Assembly: GCF_001941845.1 (NCBI RefSeq)
Contig: NZ_CP018870.1
Coordinates: 5,370,001 to 5,434,000 of the forward strand
Length of the DNA stretch: 64,000 nucleotides
DNA from: Streptomyces sp. TN58
Lineage (GTDB): Bacteria; Actinomycetota; Actinomycetes; Streptomycetales; Streptomycetaceae
Direction of reading: 5' to 3'
This document shows, one piece after another, positions 30,856-38,512 of the stretch (position 1 is the stretch's first letter; each line of letters starts with the position of its first letter). The position numbers and the translations under genes were made by a program. The notes beneath the pieces were generated by a model. It worked only from the letters and a program-made list of their open reading frames with translations, did not search any database and had not been told where the DNA came from.

Positions 30856-32214
30856 GTGGGAGCCACCGAAGAGACGACCGACCAGCCCGCAGCCGTCCGG
30901 GACGCACTGCCGCCGCCACGTGCGGCCGATCAGGGCGCGGCCGGCGCCGCACCCGTCGCCTCCGGCCCCGAACCGGAACCGGGACCGGGGCCAGGCGCGG
31001 TGGCCGCGGACGCGGCGGCGACGGGCACGGCGGCGGCCTGGCCCGCCGATCCCGCCTCGCCGCCGGGCCCCGTCGGCCCCGGCACGCCTCCGGCCGGGAC
31101 CCCGCCGACCGGCGGCGAGGAGCGGATGCCGCGCTGGCTGCCCCGCGCGGTGGTCCTCGTACTGGCCCTCGTCGCCTGCTTCCAGCTCGGAAGCTGGGCC
31201 TTCCACCAGCTGATCGGGCTGCTCGTCAACATCCTGATCGCGTTCTTCCTCGCGCTCGCGATCGAGCCCGCGGTGGCCAGGATGGCGGCCGGCGGCATGC
31301 GCCGCGGACTGGCCACCTTCCTGATGTTCACCGCGGTGGTCGTGGTGAGCGCGGGATTCCTGGCGCTGCTCGGCTCCCTGCTCGCCGGGCAGATCGTCGC
31401 CATGGTGGAAGGCTTCCCCGGCTACCTCGACAAGGTGATCAACGCCATCAACTCCACCTTCAACACGGACCTGTCCCGGCTGGAGATCCAGGAGAGCGTC
31501 CTGCGCTCCGACTGGCTGCGCAAGTACGTGCAGAACAGCGCGTCCGGCGTGCTCGACGTGTCCGCCACCGTGCTCGGCGGGCTCTTCAAGCTGCTGACGA
31601 TCGGGCTGTTCTCCTTCTACTTCGCCGCCGACGGACCGAGGCTGCGGCGCGCCCTGTGCTCCGTGCTGCCGCCCGCCAAGCAGGCCGAGGTGCTGCGCGC
31701 CTGGGAGATCGCCGTCGCCAAGACGGGCGGCTACCTCTACTCGCGCGGGCTGATGGCGTTGATCTCGGGTGTCGCGACCTACATCGTGCTGGCCGTCCTC
31801 GAAGTGCCGTACGCGCCCGCGCTCGCCGTGTGGGTGGGGCTGGTCTCGCAGTTCATCCCCACCATCGGCACCTATCTCGCGGGCGCGCTGCCGGTCCTGC
31901 TCGCCTTCACCGTCAACCCCTGGTACGCGCTGTACGTCCTCGGATTCGTGGTGGTCTACCAGCAGTTCGAGAACTACGTGCTCCAGCCGAAGCTGACCTC
32001 GAAGACCGTCGACATCCACCCGGCGGTGGCCTTCGGATCGGTCATCGCGGGCACCGCCCTGCTGGGCGCGGTCGGGGCGCTGATCGCGATCCCCGCCGTC
32101 GCCACGCTGCAGGCTTTCCTCGGCGCGTACGTCAGGCGCTACGAGCTGACGCGGGACGCGGACTCCTCTACTTCGCGTCCTCGCCGCCGAGTACGGCTGC
32201 CAAGGCTTCGTTGA
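30856..32214 (+). CDS. AI-2E/PerM-family membrane transporter
   Basis: A 452-aa polytopic protein. A disordered Pro/Ala-rich N-terminus of about 90 residues precedes the UPF0118 core: paired helices near the start, a long soluble segment (VEGFPGYLDKVINAINSTFNTDLS), and the conserved block VSQFIPTIGTYLAGALP followed by GSVIAGTALLGAVGALIAIP. Family members have been linked to autoinducer-2 export or ion/proton antiport; the substrate here is unknown. The GTG at 30856 follows CAGACT at 30843-30848 by 7 nt, a leaderless arrangement. The C-terminus overlaps the convergent Clp-N gene by 47 bp. Confidence 0.88.
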   Translation: MGATEETTDQPAAVRDALPPPRAADQGAAGAAPVASGPEPEPGPGPGAVAADAAATGTAAAWPADPASPPGPVGPGTPPAGTPPTGGEERMPRWLPRAVVLVLALVACFQLGSWAFHQLIGLLVNILIAFFLALAIEPAVARMAAGGMRRGLATFLMFTAVVVVSAGFLALLGSLLAGQIVAMVEGFPGYLDKVINAINSTFNTDLSRLEIQESVLRSDWLRKYVQNSASGVLDVSATVLGGLFKLLTIGLFSFYFAADGPRLRRALCSVLPPAKQAEVLRAWEIAVAKTGGYLYSRGLMALISGVATYIVLAVLEVPYAPALAVWVGLVSQFIPTIGTYLAGALPVLLAFTVNPWYALYVLGFVVVYQQFENYVLQPKLTSKTVDIHPAVAFGSVIAGTALLGAVGALIAIPAVATLQAFLGAYVRRYELTRDADSSTSRPRRRVRLPRLR

Positions 32215-32923
32215 CGGTTGCCTCGGCGGCGGCCTTGTCCAGGCCGAGGCCGCTCAGCAGGCCCTCGCCGTTCTCCAGCTCCAGGAGCGCGAGCAGGATG
32301 TGCTCGGTGCCGACGAAGTCGTGGCCCAGGCGCAGGGCCTCACGGAAGGTCAGCTCCAGAGCCTTCTTCGCCGAGGCGTCGAAGGGGACGAGGTCGGGGA
32401 TCTCGGCCTGGGCCGGCGGGAGTGCGGCGGTCGCGGCGGCCCGTACGTCGTCCGGTGAGACCTCCTGGGCGCGCAGGACGAGTCCCGCGAGGCCGTCGGC
32501 CTCGGCCGTCAGGCCCAGGACCAGGTGCTCGGTGCGGATCTCGCTGTTGCCGGCGGCGCGGGCCTCGTTCTGCGCGGTGACCACCACGTTGCGGGCGCGG
32601 GGGGTGAAGCGGCCGAAGCCCGCGTTCGGGTCGAGGGCGCCGGCGCCCTCCTTGTCCGCCTTGGGTACGAAGCGCTTCTGGGCCGCCTGGCGGGTGACGC
32701 CCATGCTGCGGCCGATGTCGGTCCAGGAGGCGCCGGAGCGGCGGGCCTGGTCGACGAAGTGGCCGATCAGGTGGTCCGCGACGTCCCCCAGGGCCTCGGC
32801 CGCGACGACGGCGCCGCTGAGCTGCTCCAGGGGGTCGGTGTGGACCTTGTTGATGGCCTCGATCAGGTCGTCGAGGCGTACCGGATTGGTCATGCGAACG
32901 GGTTCCACCGAAGGGTTCGTCAT
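32168..32923 (-). CDS. HTH plus double Clp-N-domain protein (ClpC2-like)
   Basis: A 251-aa protein without ATPase modules. Residues about 55-86 form a putative HTH (RRSGASWTDIGRSMGVTRQAAQKRF). Two Clp_N repeats follow, about 107-175 (FTPRARNVVVTAQNEARAAG...TEHLVLGL) and 185-247 (FDASAKKALELTFREALRLG...TEHILLALLELENG), the fold with which ClpC1 recognises substrates and antibiotics. Mycobacterial ClpC2 is a related stand-alone protein reported to bind ClpC1-targeting cyclomarin and to control its own promoter. The ATG at 32923 is 7 nt after a -10, so the mRNA is probably leaderless; an in-frame ATG at 32893 exists. Its promoter lies inside a 40-bp palindrome. Confidence 0.9.
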   Translation of the reverse strand: MTNPSVEPVRMTNPVRLDDLIEAINKVHTDPLEQLSGAVVAAEALGDVADHLIGHFVDQARRSGASWTDIGRSMGVTRQAAQKRFVPKADKEGAGALDPNAGFGRFTPRARNVVVTAQNEARAAGNSEIRTEHLVLGLTAEADGLAGLVLRAQEVSPDDVRAAATAALPPAQAEIPDLVPFDASAKKALELTFREALRLGHDFVGTEHILLALLELENGEGLLSGLGLDKAAAEATVNEALAAVLGGEDAK

Positions 32924-32929
32924 AGGTGC

Positions 32930-32969
32930 AACCCTAGGTTGACAGTCGAGCGAGTGTCAACCTCGGGTT
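32930..32969 (-). promoter_or_regulatory. Promoter embedded in a 40-bp palindromic operator of the Clp-N gene
   Basis: Two 15-bp arms, AACCCTAGGTTGACA (32930-32944) and TGTCAACCTCGGGTT (32955-32969), are inverted repeats matching at 14 of 15 positions around a 10-bp spacer. On the minus strand they contain -35 TTGACA (32960-32955), an 18-bp spacer and -10 TAGGGT (32936-32931), with the ATG 7 nt further. A repressor bound here would cover the entire promoter. On the plus strand the symmetric element reads TTGACA-N18-TCGGGT; the only mismatch falls in the would-be -10. Autoregulation by the HTH protein is inferred. Confidence 0.8.
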
Positions 32970-33040
32970 GTCAGTTGGTGGCGGTGCCGCACCGCGGCGG
33001 GCCCCGGTGCCATGCTGGGGGCACCGAGACGGAGGCTGTG

Positions 33041-33676
33041 ATGGGTTTCTACGCCGAACGGGTCGTTCCGCGGATCGTCGACCTCGCCTGCGGGGCGCGG
33101 TCGACCCGGCCGCTCAGGCGCCGCGCCTGCGCCGGCCTGGCCGGGGAGGTCGTCGAGATCGGTTTCGGCACCGGCCACAACGTGCCCTTCTATCCGCCGG
33201 CCGTCACCGGCGTGGCCGCGATCGAGCCCTCCGAACTGGGATGGAAGCTCGCGGCCGACCGCGTACGCGACTCGCGGGTCCCGGTGAGGCGGGCCGGCCT
33301 GGACGGCCGGTCGCTGCCCTTCGGGGACGCCACCTTCGACGCCGCCCTGTCCACCTGGACGCTGTGCACCATCCCGGACCCCGTGGCGGCGCTGCGCGAG
33401 GTGCGGCGCGTACTCAAACCCGGAGGCGCCCTGCACTTCGTCGAGCACGGCCTCGCCCCGGCGCAGGACGAGGGCGTGCGCCGCTGGCAGCGGCGGATCG
33501 AACCGCTGCACAAGCGGCTCTGCGGCGGGTGCCATCTGACGCGGCCGACCGTCGACCTGCTGACCGCCGCCGGCTTCACCGTCACCGAGCTCGACGTCTT
33601 CTACCAGGAGGGCGCGCCGAAGCCCTTCGCCGCCGACTCGCTCGGCGTCGCGCTCGCGCCCCGGGCGGCAGGGTGA
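33041..33676 (+). CDS. Class I SAM-dependent methyltransferase
   Basis: A 211-aa methyltransferase of the UbiE/COQ5-like Methyltransf_11 group. Motif I is VVEIGFGTGHN (residues about 39-49), the acidic residue after strand 2 is Glu65 in AIEPSE, and motif IV/post region FDAALSTWTLCTIPDP is followed by LREVRRVLKPGGALHFVEHG. Acceptor unknown; similar proteins are often annotated as phosphatidylethanolamine or quinone methyltransferases. GGAGG precedes the ATG by 6 nt. It is divergent from the Clp-N gene, sharing the palindromic region. Confidence 0.88.
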   Translation: MGFYAERVVPRIVDLACGARSTRPLRRRACAGLAGEVVEIGFGTGHNVPFYPPAVTGVAAIEPSELGWKLAADRVRDSRVPVRRAGLDGRSLPFGDATFDAALSTWTLCTIPDPVAALREVRRVLKPGGALHFVEHGLAPAQDEGVRRWQRRIEPLHKRLCGGCHLTRPTVDLLTAAGFTVTELDVFYQEGAPKPFAADSLGVALAPRAAG

Positions 33677-33739
33677 CGGGCCCCGCGGGTCACGGGCCCG
33701 CGGTGAGCCTCGGCGGGTGGCGGCTCAGCAGGTGACGGC

Positions 33740-34783
33740 TCAGTAGGTGACGGTGATCCGACGGGCCGGCCCGTCCACCCGGATCCGCCCGCCCACGGGG
33801 ATCACGAGCTGCGGGTCGGTGTGGCCGAGGTCCACGTCGAAGACCACCATGGTGTCAGGGGCGTACTGCCGCAGCGCGCGCAGGACGGCCGCGCGCTGCT
33901 CCTCGCGGTAGCGCTCCTTGCGTGTCGCCTCGAACCGGTTCTCGAACGACCAGCTCTTCGCCCTGCCCATCAGCAGCGCGGGGAACTGCCGCAGCAGGCC
34001 GCGCTCGCCCATGTTCCGCAGGATCCGGTAGACCTCCTCGGCGCGCGGCATCTCCTCGGAGGTCTCCAGGAAGAGCACGTCGCCGGCGTAGGACTCGGCG
34101 GGCAGCACCGCGCGGTCGGCCATCAGCATCCAGGAGATGATCTCCAGATTGCCGCCCCAGCCGGGTCCTTCGACCACCCGGTCGTCGTTGTGCCAGGTCC
34201 AGCCGTAGGAGCGTTCCATCAGCGGCTCGGACTCGAAGGTCCGCGGATCCTCCCAGGGCCGGTTCTCGTCCCCGTACTCGCCCGACCGGTTGAGCTCGTA
34301 GGCGCCCGAGGTGAACAACGCGGCCCGGAGGGAGGCGGCGGTGGCCGGGTGCATCGCTCCGGGCCGGCCGAGCTCGACCATCACCGAGGCGCCGTGGTAG
34401 CCGACGATGCCCAGGTTCCGCAGGAACAGCAGCAGGTTGGTGTTGTCGCTGTAGCCGAGGAACGGCTTGGGGTGGGCGCGCAGGAGGTCGCCGTCGAGGT
34501 GGGGGAGGACGGTGATCTGGTCGTCGCCACCGATGCTGGAGATCACCGCCTTGACGCCGGGGTCGGCGAAGGCGGCGTGGACGTCCGCGGCCCGCTCCTG
34601 CGGCGTCGCACCCATCTTCCGTGTGGTGGGGTACTCCACGGGCTCCAGCCCGAAGTCGTCCCGGAGCCTGCGCAGCCCCAGCTCGTAGGGGAGCGGGAAG
34701 AGGCCGGGCAGTCCGGACGAGGGCGACAGGATCGCGACGCGGTCCCCCGGGCGGGGCTTGGGCGGATACACGAATTCGATCAT
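33740..34783 (-). CDS. S66-family peptidase (LD-carboxypeptidase / MccF-like)
   Basis: A 347-aa serine peptidase. The nucleophile is Ser112 in GYSDNTN, preceded by the ISSIGGDDQI loop; the catalytic Glu/His region is in the C-terminal half (GGNLEIISWML, LFLETSEEMP, DLGHTDPQLVIPVGG). The family cuts the LD bond of murein tetrapeptides (LdcA) or acyl-adenylate/peptidyl nucleotides (MccF, microcin C self-immunity). YPTTRKMGATPQERAAD resembles the MccF branch as I recall it; activity cannot be decided from sequence alone. The ATG follows TACGAT by 6 nt, suggesting a leaderless transcript. A tandem 15-bp duplication covers the stop codon. Confidence 0.85.
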   Translation of the reverse strand: MIEFVYPPKPRPGDRVAILSPSSGLPGLFPLPYELGLRRLRDDFGLEPVEYPTTRKMGATPQERAADVHAAFADPGVKAVISSIGGDDQITVLPHLDGDLLRAHPKPFLGYSDNTNLLLFLRNLGIVGYHGASVMVELGRPGAMHPATAASLRAALFTSGAYELNRSGEYGDENRPWEDPRTFESEPLMERSYGWTWHNDDRVVEGPGWGGNLEIISWMLMADRAVLPAESYAGDVLFLETSEEMPRAEEVYRILRNMGERGLLRQFPALLMGRAKSWSFENRFEATRKERYREEQRAAVLRALRQYAPDTMVVFDVDLGHTDPQLVIPVGGRIRVDGPARRITVTY

Positions 34784-34845
34784 GCGGTGATCGTATGGGC
34801 CCGCCGGCCGCGCATCCCGGAGATACGGCCGCCGTGCGGGCGCGG

Positions 34846-35961
34846 CTACGACGCCTGCGCCTGCGCGCCCTGGGGGCCGCGCAGGCGGACGGCGAGGGCC
34901 GCGATGTCGTCGTCGAGACGGCCCCTGCTGTGACGCAGGAGGTCGTGGTGGAGGGCGGTGAGCAGGTCGCGGGGAGGTGCCGGGGGCTGCCGGCCCATCC
35001 AGGCCGCCAGCGGGAAGAACTCTCCGTCGCGCGCGCGGGCCTCGGCGATCCCGTCGGTGTAGAGAAGGAGCAGGTCGTCGGGGGCGAAGTCGAAGCTGTC
35101 GACGCTGTAGTCGTCGCCGATCAGGTCGGCGAGGCTGAGCAGCGGCGACGGACTGGCCGATTCGAGGGAGCGGATCCCCCCGCGGGTCAGGAGCAGGGGC
35201 GGTGGGTGTCCGCAGTTGAGGATGTCGATGCGTCTGCCCTCGTGCGGGATCTGGACGAGGAGGGCGGTGGCGAATCGTTCCATCGGCCCCTCGGGAGGGA
35301 AGGCGGCGTTGTAGCGCATGCTGCTGGCGTCCAGCCGGCGGGCGACGTCGACCAGGTCGGTCTCGCCGTAGGCGGCCTCCCGGAAGGCGTTGACGATCGC
35401 CGCGGCCGCCCCCACCGCCGGCAGGCCCTTGCCCCGCACGTCGCCGATGAGCAGCCGGACCCCGTGCGGGGTGTCGACCACCTCGTAGAAGTCCCCGCCG
35501 ATACGGGCCTCCGCGGCGGCCGCGAGGTACAGCGATTCGATCTCGACGCTGCCGAAGCGGCGCGGCATGGGGCTCAGGACCACCTGCTGCGCCGCGTCGG
35601 CGACGAGCCGCACCTGGAAGAGCGTGCGCTCCCGCTGGAGCCGGACGTGGCTCCCGTACGCGGCGGCGACGGTGACCGCGACGATCCCGCCGACCGTCCA
35701 CCACGTGCCCAGGTCGGGGAAGACGAGGCTGAGGCCGACCATCAGGACCAGGCACACCGTCCCGAGCAGGACGGTGGGGAGGACCGGCCACATGGCGGCG
35801 GCGAGGGCCGGCGCCGCGGGCAGGAGGCGGCTGAAGGCCATCTCCGGCGGAGTGTTGTATGCCAGGCTGGCGATGACGACGGTCAGGATGACCGGCGACA
35901 GCCGCACGAGTCTTCCCGGGCCGGGGCGCCTACGAGGTCGTGGCCGTCCAGACTCGATCAC
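34846..35961 (-). CDS. Membrane-anchored SpoIIE/PP2C-type phosphatase
   Basis: A roughly 371-aa protein with three or four N-terminal membrane segments (LSPVILTVVIASLAY, LLPAAPALAAAMWPVLPTVLLGTVCLVLMVGLSL, TVGGIVAVTVAAAYG) and a PP2C-like domain: ARIGGDFYEVVDTPHGVRLLIGDVRGKG binds metals, LYTDGIAEAR and DDDIAALAVRL complete the site. It likely dephosphorylates an anti-sigma antagonist in a partner-switching pathway. The start is uncertain: GTG at 35961 has GGAG almost adjacent, ATG at 36036 adds 25 residues, and a GTG just before the first helix is also possible. It is divergent from recA. Confidence 0.82.
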   Translation of the reverse strand: MIESGRPRPRRRPGPGRLVRLSPVILTVVIASLAYNTPPEMAFSRLLPAAPALAAAMWPVLPTVLLGTVCLVLMVGLSLVFPDLGTWWTVGGIVAVTVAAAYGSHVRLQRERTLFQVRLVADAAQQVVLSPMPRRFGSVEIESLYLAAAAEARIGGDFYEVVDTPHGVRLLIGDVRGKGLPAVGAAAAIVNAFREAAYGETDLVDVARRLDASSMRYNAAFPPEGPMERFATALLVQIPHEGRRIDILNCGHPPPLLLTRGGIRSLESASPSPLLSLADLIGDDYSVDSFDFAPDDLLLLYTDGIAEARARDGEFFPLAAWMGRQPPAPPRDLLTALHHDLLRHSRGRLDDDIAALAVRLRGPQGAQAQAS

Positions 35962-36012
35962 ACTCCATAGGATATCCACGTAATGGGGGCATAGCGCCCT
36001 GGCATGGCGAGC

Positions 36013-36042
36013 TTGACAGGGAAATCGAACATCCATTCTGAT
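36013..36042 (+). promoter_or_regulatory. recA distal promoter with LexA/Cheo-like box
   Basis: TTGACA (36013-36018), 18-bp spacer and TCTGAT (36037-36042) form a plausible promoter. Inside it GAACATCCATTC (36027-36038) is one base from the gram-positive SOS consensus GAAC-N4-GTTC, placed to block RNA polymerase when LexA binds. This matches my recollection of Streptomyces recA promoters; binding is inferred. Confidence 0.65.
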
Positions 36043-36076
36043 GAGTTATCCACAGCCGAACCGGTCGTGGGGCGCA

Positions 36077-36099
36077 TTGTCAGTGGCAGGCATTAGCGT
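36077..36099 (+). promoter_or_regulatory. PafBC-type (RecA-NDp) promoter of recA
   Basis: TTGTCAGTG (36077-36085), exactly 8 bp, then TAGCGT (36094-36099) fits the LexA-independent actinobacterial DNA-damage motif TTGTCRGTG-N8-TAnnnT, which is recognised by PafBC in mycobacteria. It lies 43 bp before the recA ATG and downstream of the LexA-like promoter. Confidence 0.85.
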
Positions 36100-36142
36100 C
36101 AATGGCGTGAAGCGATCGACTCAAGCAAACCGGGTGGAACCC

Positions 36143-37258
36143 ATGGCAGGCACCGACCGCGAGAAGGCTCTCGACGCCGCGCTCGCACAGATTGAACGGC
36201 AATTCGGCAAGGGTGCGGTCATGCGCCTCGGCGACAAGCCGAACGACCCCATCGACGTCATCCCGACCGGGTCGACCGCGCTGGACATCGCCCTCGGTGT
36301 CGGCGGGCTGCCCCGCGGCCGTGTGGTCGAGGTGTACGGGCCGGAGTCGTCCGGTAAGACGACCCTGACCCTGCACGCCGTGGCCAACGCGCAGAAGGCC
36401 GGCGGCACCGTCGCCTTCGTGGACGCCGAGCACGCGCTCGACCCCGAGTACGCCAAGGCCCTCGGCGTCGACACCGACAACCTCATCCTCTCGCAGCCGG
36501 ACACCGGTGAGCAGGCGCTGGAGATCGTGGACATGCTCGTCCGCTCCGGTGCCCTCGACCTGATCGTCATCGACTCCGTGGCGGCCCTCGTGCCGCGCGC
36601 CGAGATCGAGGGCGAGATGGGCGACTCCCACGTCGGTCTCCAGGCCCGTCTGATGAGCCAGGCACTCCGGAAGATCACCGGTGCGCTCAACCAGTCCAAG
36701 ACCACCGCGATCTTCATCAACCAGCTCCGCGAGAAGATCGGCGTGATGTTCGGCTCGCCGGAGACCACGACCGGTGGCCGCGCGCTGAAGTTCTACGCCT
36801 CGGTGCGTATCGACATCCGTCGCATCGAGACCCTGAAGGACGGCACGGAGGCGGTCGGCAACCGCACCCGCTGCAAGGTCGTGAAGAACAAGGTCGCGCC
36901 GCCGTTCAAGCAGGCCGAGTTCGACATCCTCTACGGCCAGGGCATCAGCCGCGAGGGCGGCCTGATCGACATGGGCGTGGAGCACGGCTTCATCCGCAAG
37001 GCCGGCGCCTGGTACACGTACGAGGGCGACCAGCTCGGCCAGGGCAAGGAGAACGCCCGCAACTTCCTCAAGGACAACCCGGATCTCGCGAACGAGATCG
37101 AGCGGAAGATCAAGGAGAAGCTGGGCGTGGGCGTCCGCAAGGACGGCGACGAGGACACGGCCGGTGCCGCGGCCGCCGCACCCGCCGATGCCGCGGCCGT
37201 GCCCGCGCCCGCGTCGAAGGCCAAGACGACGGCCAAGGCCGCCGTGGCCAAGAGCTGA
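36143..37258 (+). CDS. recA: Recombinase RecA
   Basis: A 371-aa strand-exchange ATPase and LexA co-protease. Walker A GPESSGKT is at 66-73, Walker [13 protein letters not shown] follows, and the DNA-binding loop L2 is contained in [30 protein letters not shown]. The C-terminus ends in an Ala/Lys-rich tail (about residues 335-371), longer than in E. coli and typical of Streptomyces. The ATG at 36143 gives the standard [12 protein letters not shown]-terminus; the open frame continues upstream through the promoter, so earlier starts are rejected. recX begins 4 bp after the stop. Two damage-responsive promoter motifs precede it. Confidence 0.98.
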   Translation: MAGTDREKALDAALAQIERQFGKGAVMRLGDKPNDPIDVIPTGSTALDIALGVGGLPRGRVVEVYGPESSGKTTLTLHAVANAQKAGGTVAFVDAEHALDPEYAKALGVDTDNLILSQPDTGEQALEIVDMLVRSGALDLIVIDSVAALVPRAEIEGEMGDSHVGLQARLMSQALRKITGALNQSKTTAIFINQLREKIGVMFGSPETTTGGRALKFYASVRIDIRRIETLKDGTEAVGNRTRCKVVKNKVAPPFKQAEFDILYGQGISREGGLIDMGVEHGFIRKAGAWYTYEGDQLGQGKENARNFLKDNPDLANEIERKIKEKLGVGVRKDGDEDTAGAAAAAPADAAAVPAPASKAKTTAKAAVAKS

Positions 37259-37261
37259 CCC

Positions 37262-37828
37262 GTGCGCGAGCAGGAAGGGGGCGGCGGGAGCCGCGGAGGC
37301 CGTGAGGGCCGCCAGGAGCCGCCGCCCCAGAGCCCCGAGGAGCAGGCGCGGGCGATCTGCCTGCGCCTGCTCACGGGCAGCCCGCGCACCCGCCGCCAGC
37401 TCGCGGACGCCCTGCACAAGCGCGGCATCCCCGACGAGGTGTCGCAGGAGGTCCTCTCCCGGTACGAGGAGGTGGGCCTGATCGACGACGCGGCGTTCGC
37501 CGGAGCCTGGGTCGAGTCCCGCCACCGCGGCCGGGGCCTCGCCCGCCGGGCCCTCGCCCAGGAGCTGCGCACCAAGGGGGTGCACGCCACCCTCGTGGAG
37601 GAGGCCCTGGGACAGCTGGACTCCGACCAGGAGGAGCAGACCGCCCGCGAGCTCGTGGAGCGCAAGCTGCGCTCCACCCGGGGCCTGGAACGGGACAAGC
37701 GGATCCGGCGCCTGGCCGGGATGCTCGCCCGCAAGGGCTACCCGGAGGGCATGGCCCTGCGCGTGGTCCGCCGCGCCCTGGAGGCGGAGGGCGAGGACGC
37801 CGACGACCTCGGATGGCCGGGGCAGTGA
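37262..37828 (+). CDS. recX: RecA regulator RecX
   Basis: A 188-aa protein of tandem three-helix repeats (AICLRLLTGSPRTRRQLADALHKRG, FAGAWVESRHRGRGLARRALAQELRTKG, RRLAGMLARKGYPEGMALRVVRRALE). RecX caps or disassembles RecA filaments. A Gly/Arg/Glu-rich N-terminal 30 residues precede the fold. The GTG start is 4 nt after the recA stop, so the pair is cotranscribed; no ribosome site is obvious, suggesting coupling. Confidence 0.95.
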   Translation: MREQEGGGGSRGGREGRQEPPPQSPEEQARAICLRLLTGSPRTRRQLADALHKRGIPDEVSQEVLSRYEEVGLIDDAAFAGAWVESRHRGRGLARRALAQELRTKGVHATLVEEALGQLDSDQEEQTARELVERKLRSTRGLERDKRIRRLAGMLARKGYPEGMALRVVRRALEAEGEDADDLGWPGQ

Positions 37829-37835
37829 TCCGTAG

Positions 37836-37863
37836 GGCCCGGGGCGAGGGCAGCCCCCGGGCC
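37836..37863 (+). terminator. Hairpin after recX, candidate terminator
   Basis: GGCCCGGGG and CCCCGGGCC pair in a 9-bp GC stem with a 10-nt loop, starting 8 nt after the recX stop. It may end recA-recX transcription. There is no T tract. Confidence 0.45.
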
Positions 37864-38089
37864 GGGACGGCGGCCGACTCCAACGCCAAGGGGTGCGCCG
37901 CGCAGCAGAGTCGACGCTGTGATGCCGCGTTACGCCCTTCCGATCGTCTGGGACCGCAAGGCCGGTTCCACGGCGCCTTCACCCTCCTGCTGCGAGACCG
38001 CCCACCTCACCGCCTGCGGCCCCTCCTCGAAACGGGACTCCGCGGAACGATCCGCACCAAGCGCCACGCGGCGGTGGCGGGCATGGTTG
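37864..38089. other. Region between recX and the rhodanese gene without a convincing gene
   Basis: Open frames exist here (for example one starting ATG at 37922 and a 100-aa frame spanning 37813-38115), but none resembles a known family, and composition does not favour one frame clearly. The two flanking genes converge on it. I cannot exclude a small unannotated gene. Confidence 0.4.
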
Positions 38090-38512
38090 TCAGCGGTGCG
38101 GCGCCGCCCCCGTGACGACCGGGAGGCCGGCGGACCTCCACGCCTGGAACCCGCCGGCCAGGTCCGTCGCGCGATGCAGGCCCAGGGCGTGCAGCGAGGC
38201 CGCCGCGAGGCTGGACGCGTAGCCCTCGTCGCAGATCACCACCACCCGCAGGTCGTGGCCCGTGGCCTCGGGGACGCGGTGGCTGCCCGTCGGATCCAGC
38301 CGCCACTCCAGCTCGTTGCGCTCGACCACCAGCGCTCCCGGGATCAGCCCGTCCCGGTCCCGCAGGGCCTGGTAGCGGATGTCCACCAGGAGCGCCCCGG
38401 CCGCCGCGGCCGCGTACGCCTCCTGCGCGTCGACGCGGGCGTATCCCGCGCGGACGCGCTCCAGCAACTCGTCGATGCCGACCGGGGCGACCGGCCCGCT
38501 CTCGGCGCTCAC
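38090..38512 (-). CDS. Rhodanese-domain sulfurtransferase
   Basis: A 140-aa single rhodanese domain. The active-site loop begins with Cys94 in VVVICDEGYASS, and the conserved LLVDIR motif lies at about 41-46. Such proteins carry persulfide sulfur, for example from cysteine catabolism to thiophilic acceptors. The GTG start overlaps the stop of the cysteine dioxygenase-like gene (GTGA), so the two are coupled and probably act in the same sulfur pathway. Confidence 0.92.
   Translation of the reverse strand: MSAESGPVAPVGIDELLERVRAGYARVDAQEAYAAAAAGALLVDIRYQALRDRDGLIPGALVVERNELEWRLDPTGSHRVPEATGHDLRVVVICDEGYASSLAAASLHALGLHRATDLAGGFQAWRSAGLPVVTGAAPHR

Noticed and set aside
37813..38115. 100-residue open frame after recX
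   Set aside because: It overlaps the recX and rhodanese ends, has no recognisable motif and a composition like random GC-rich DNA; left as an unassigned region.
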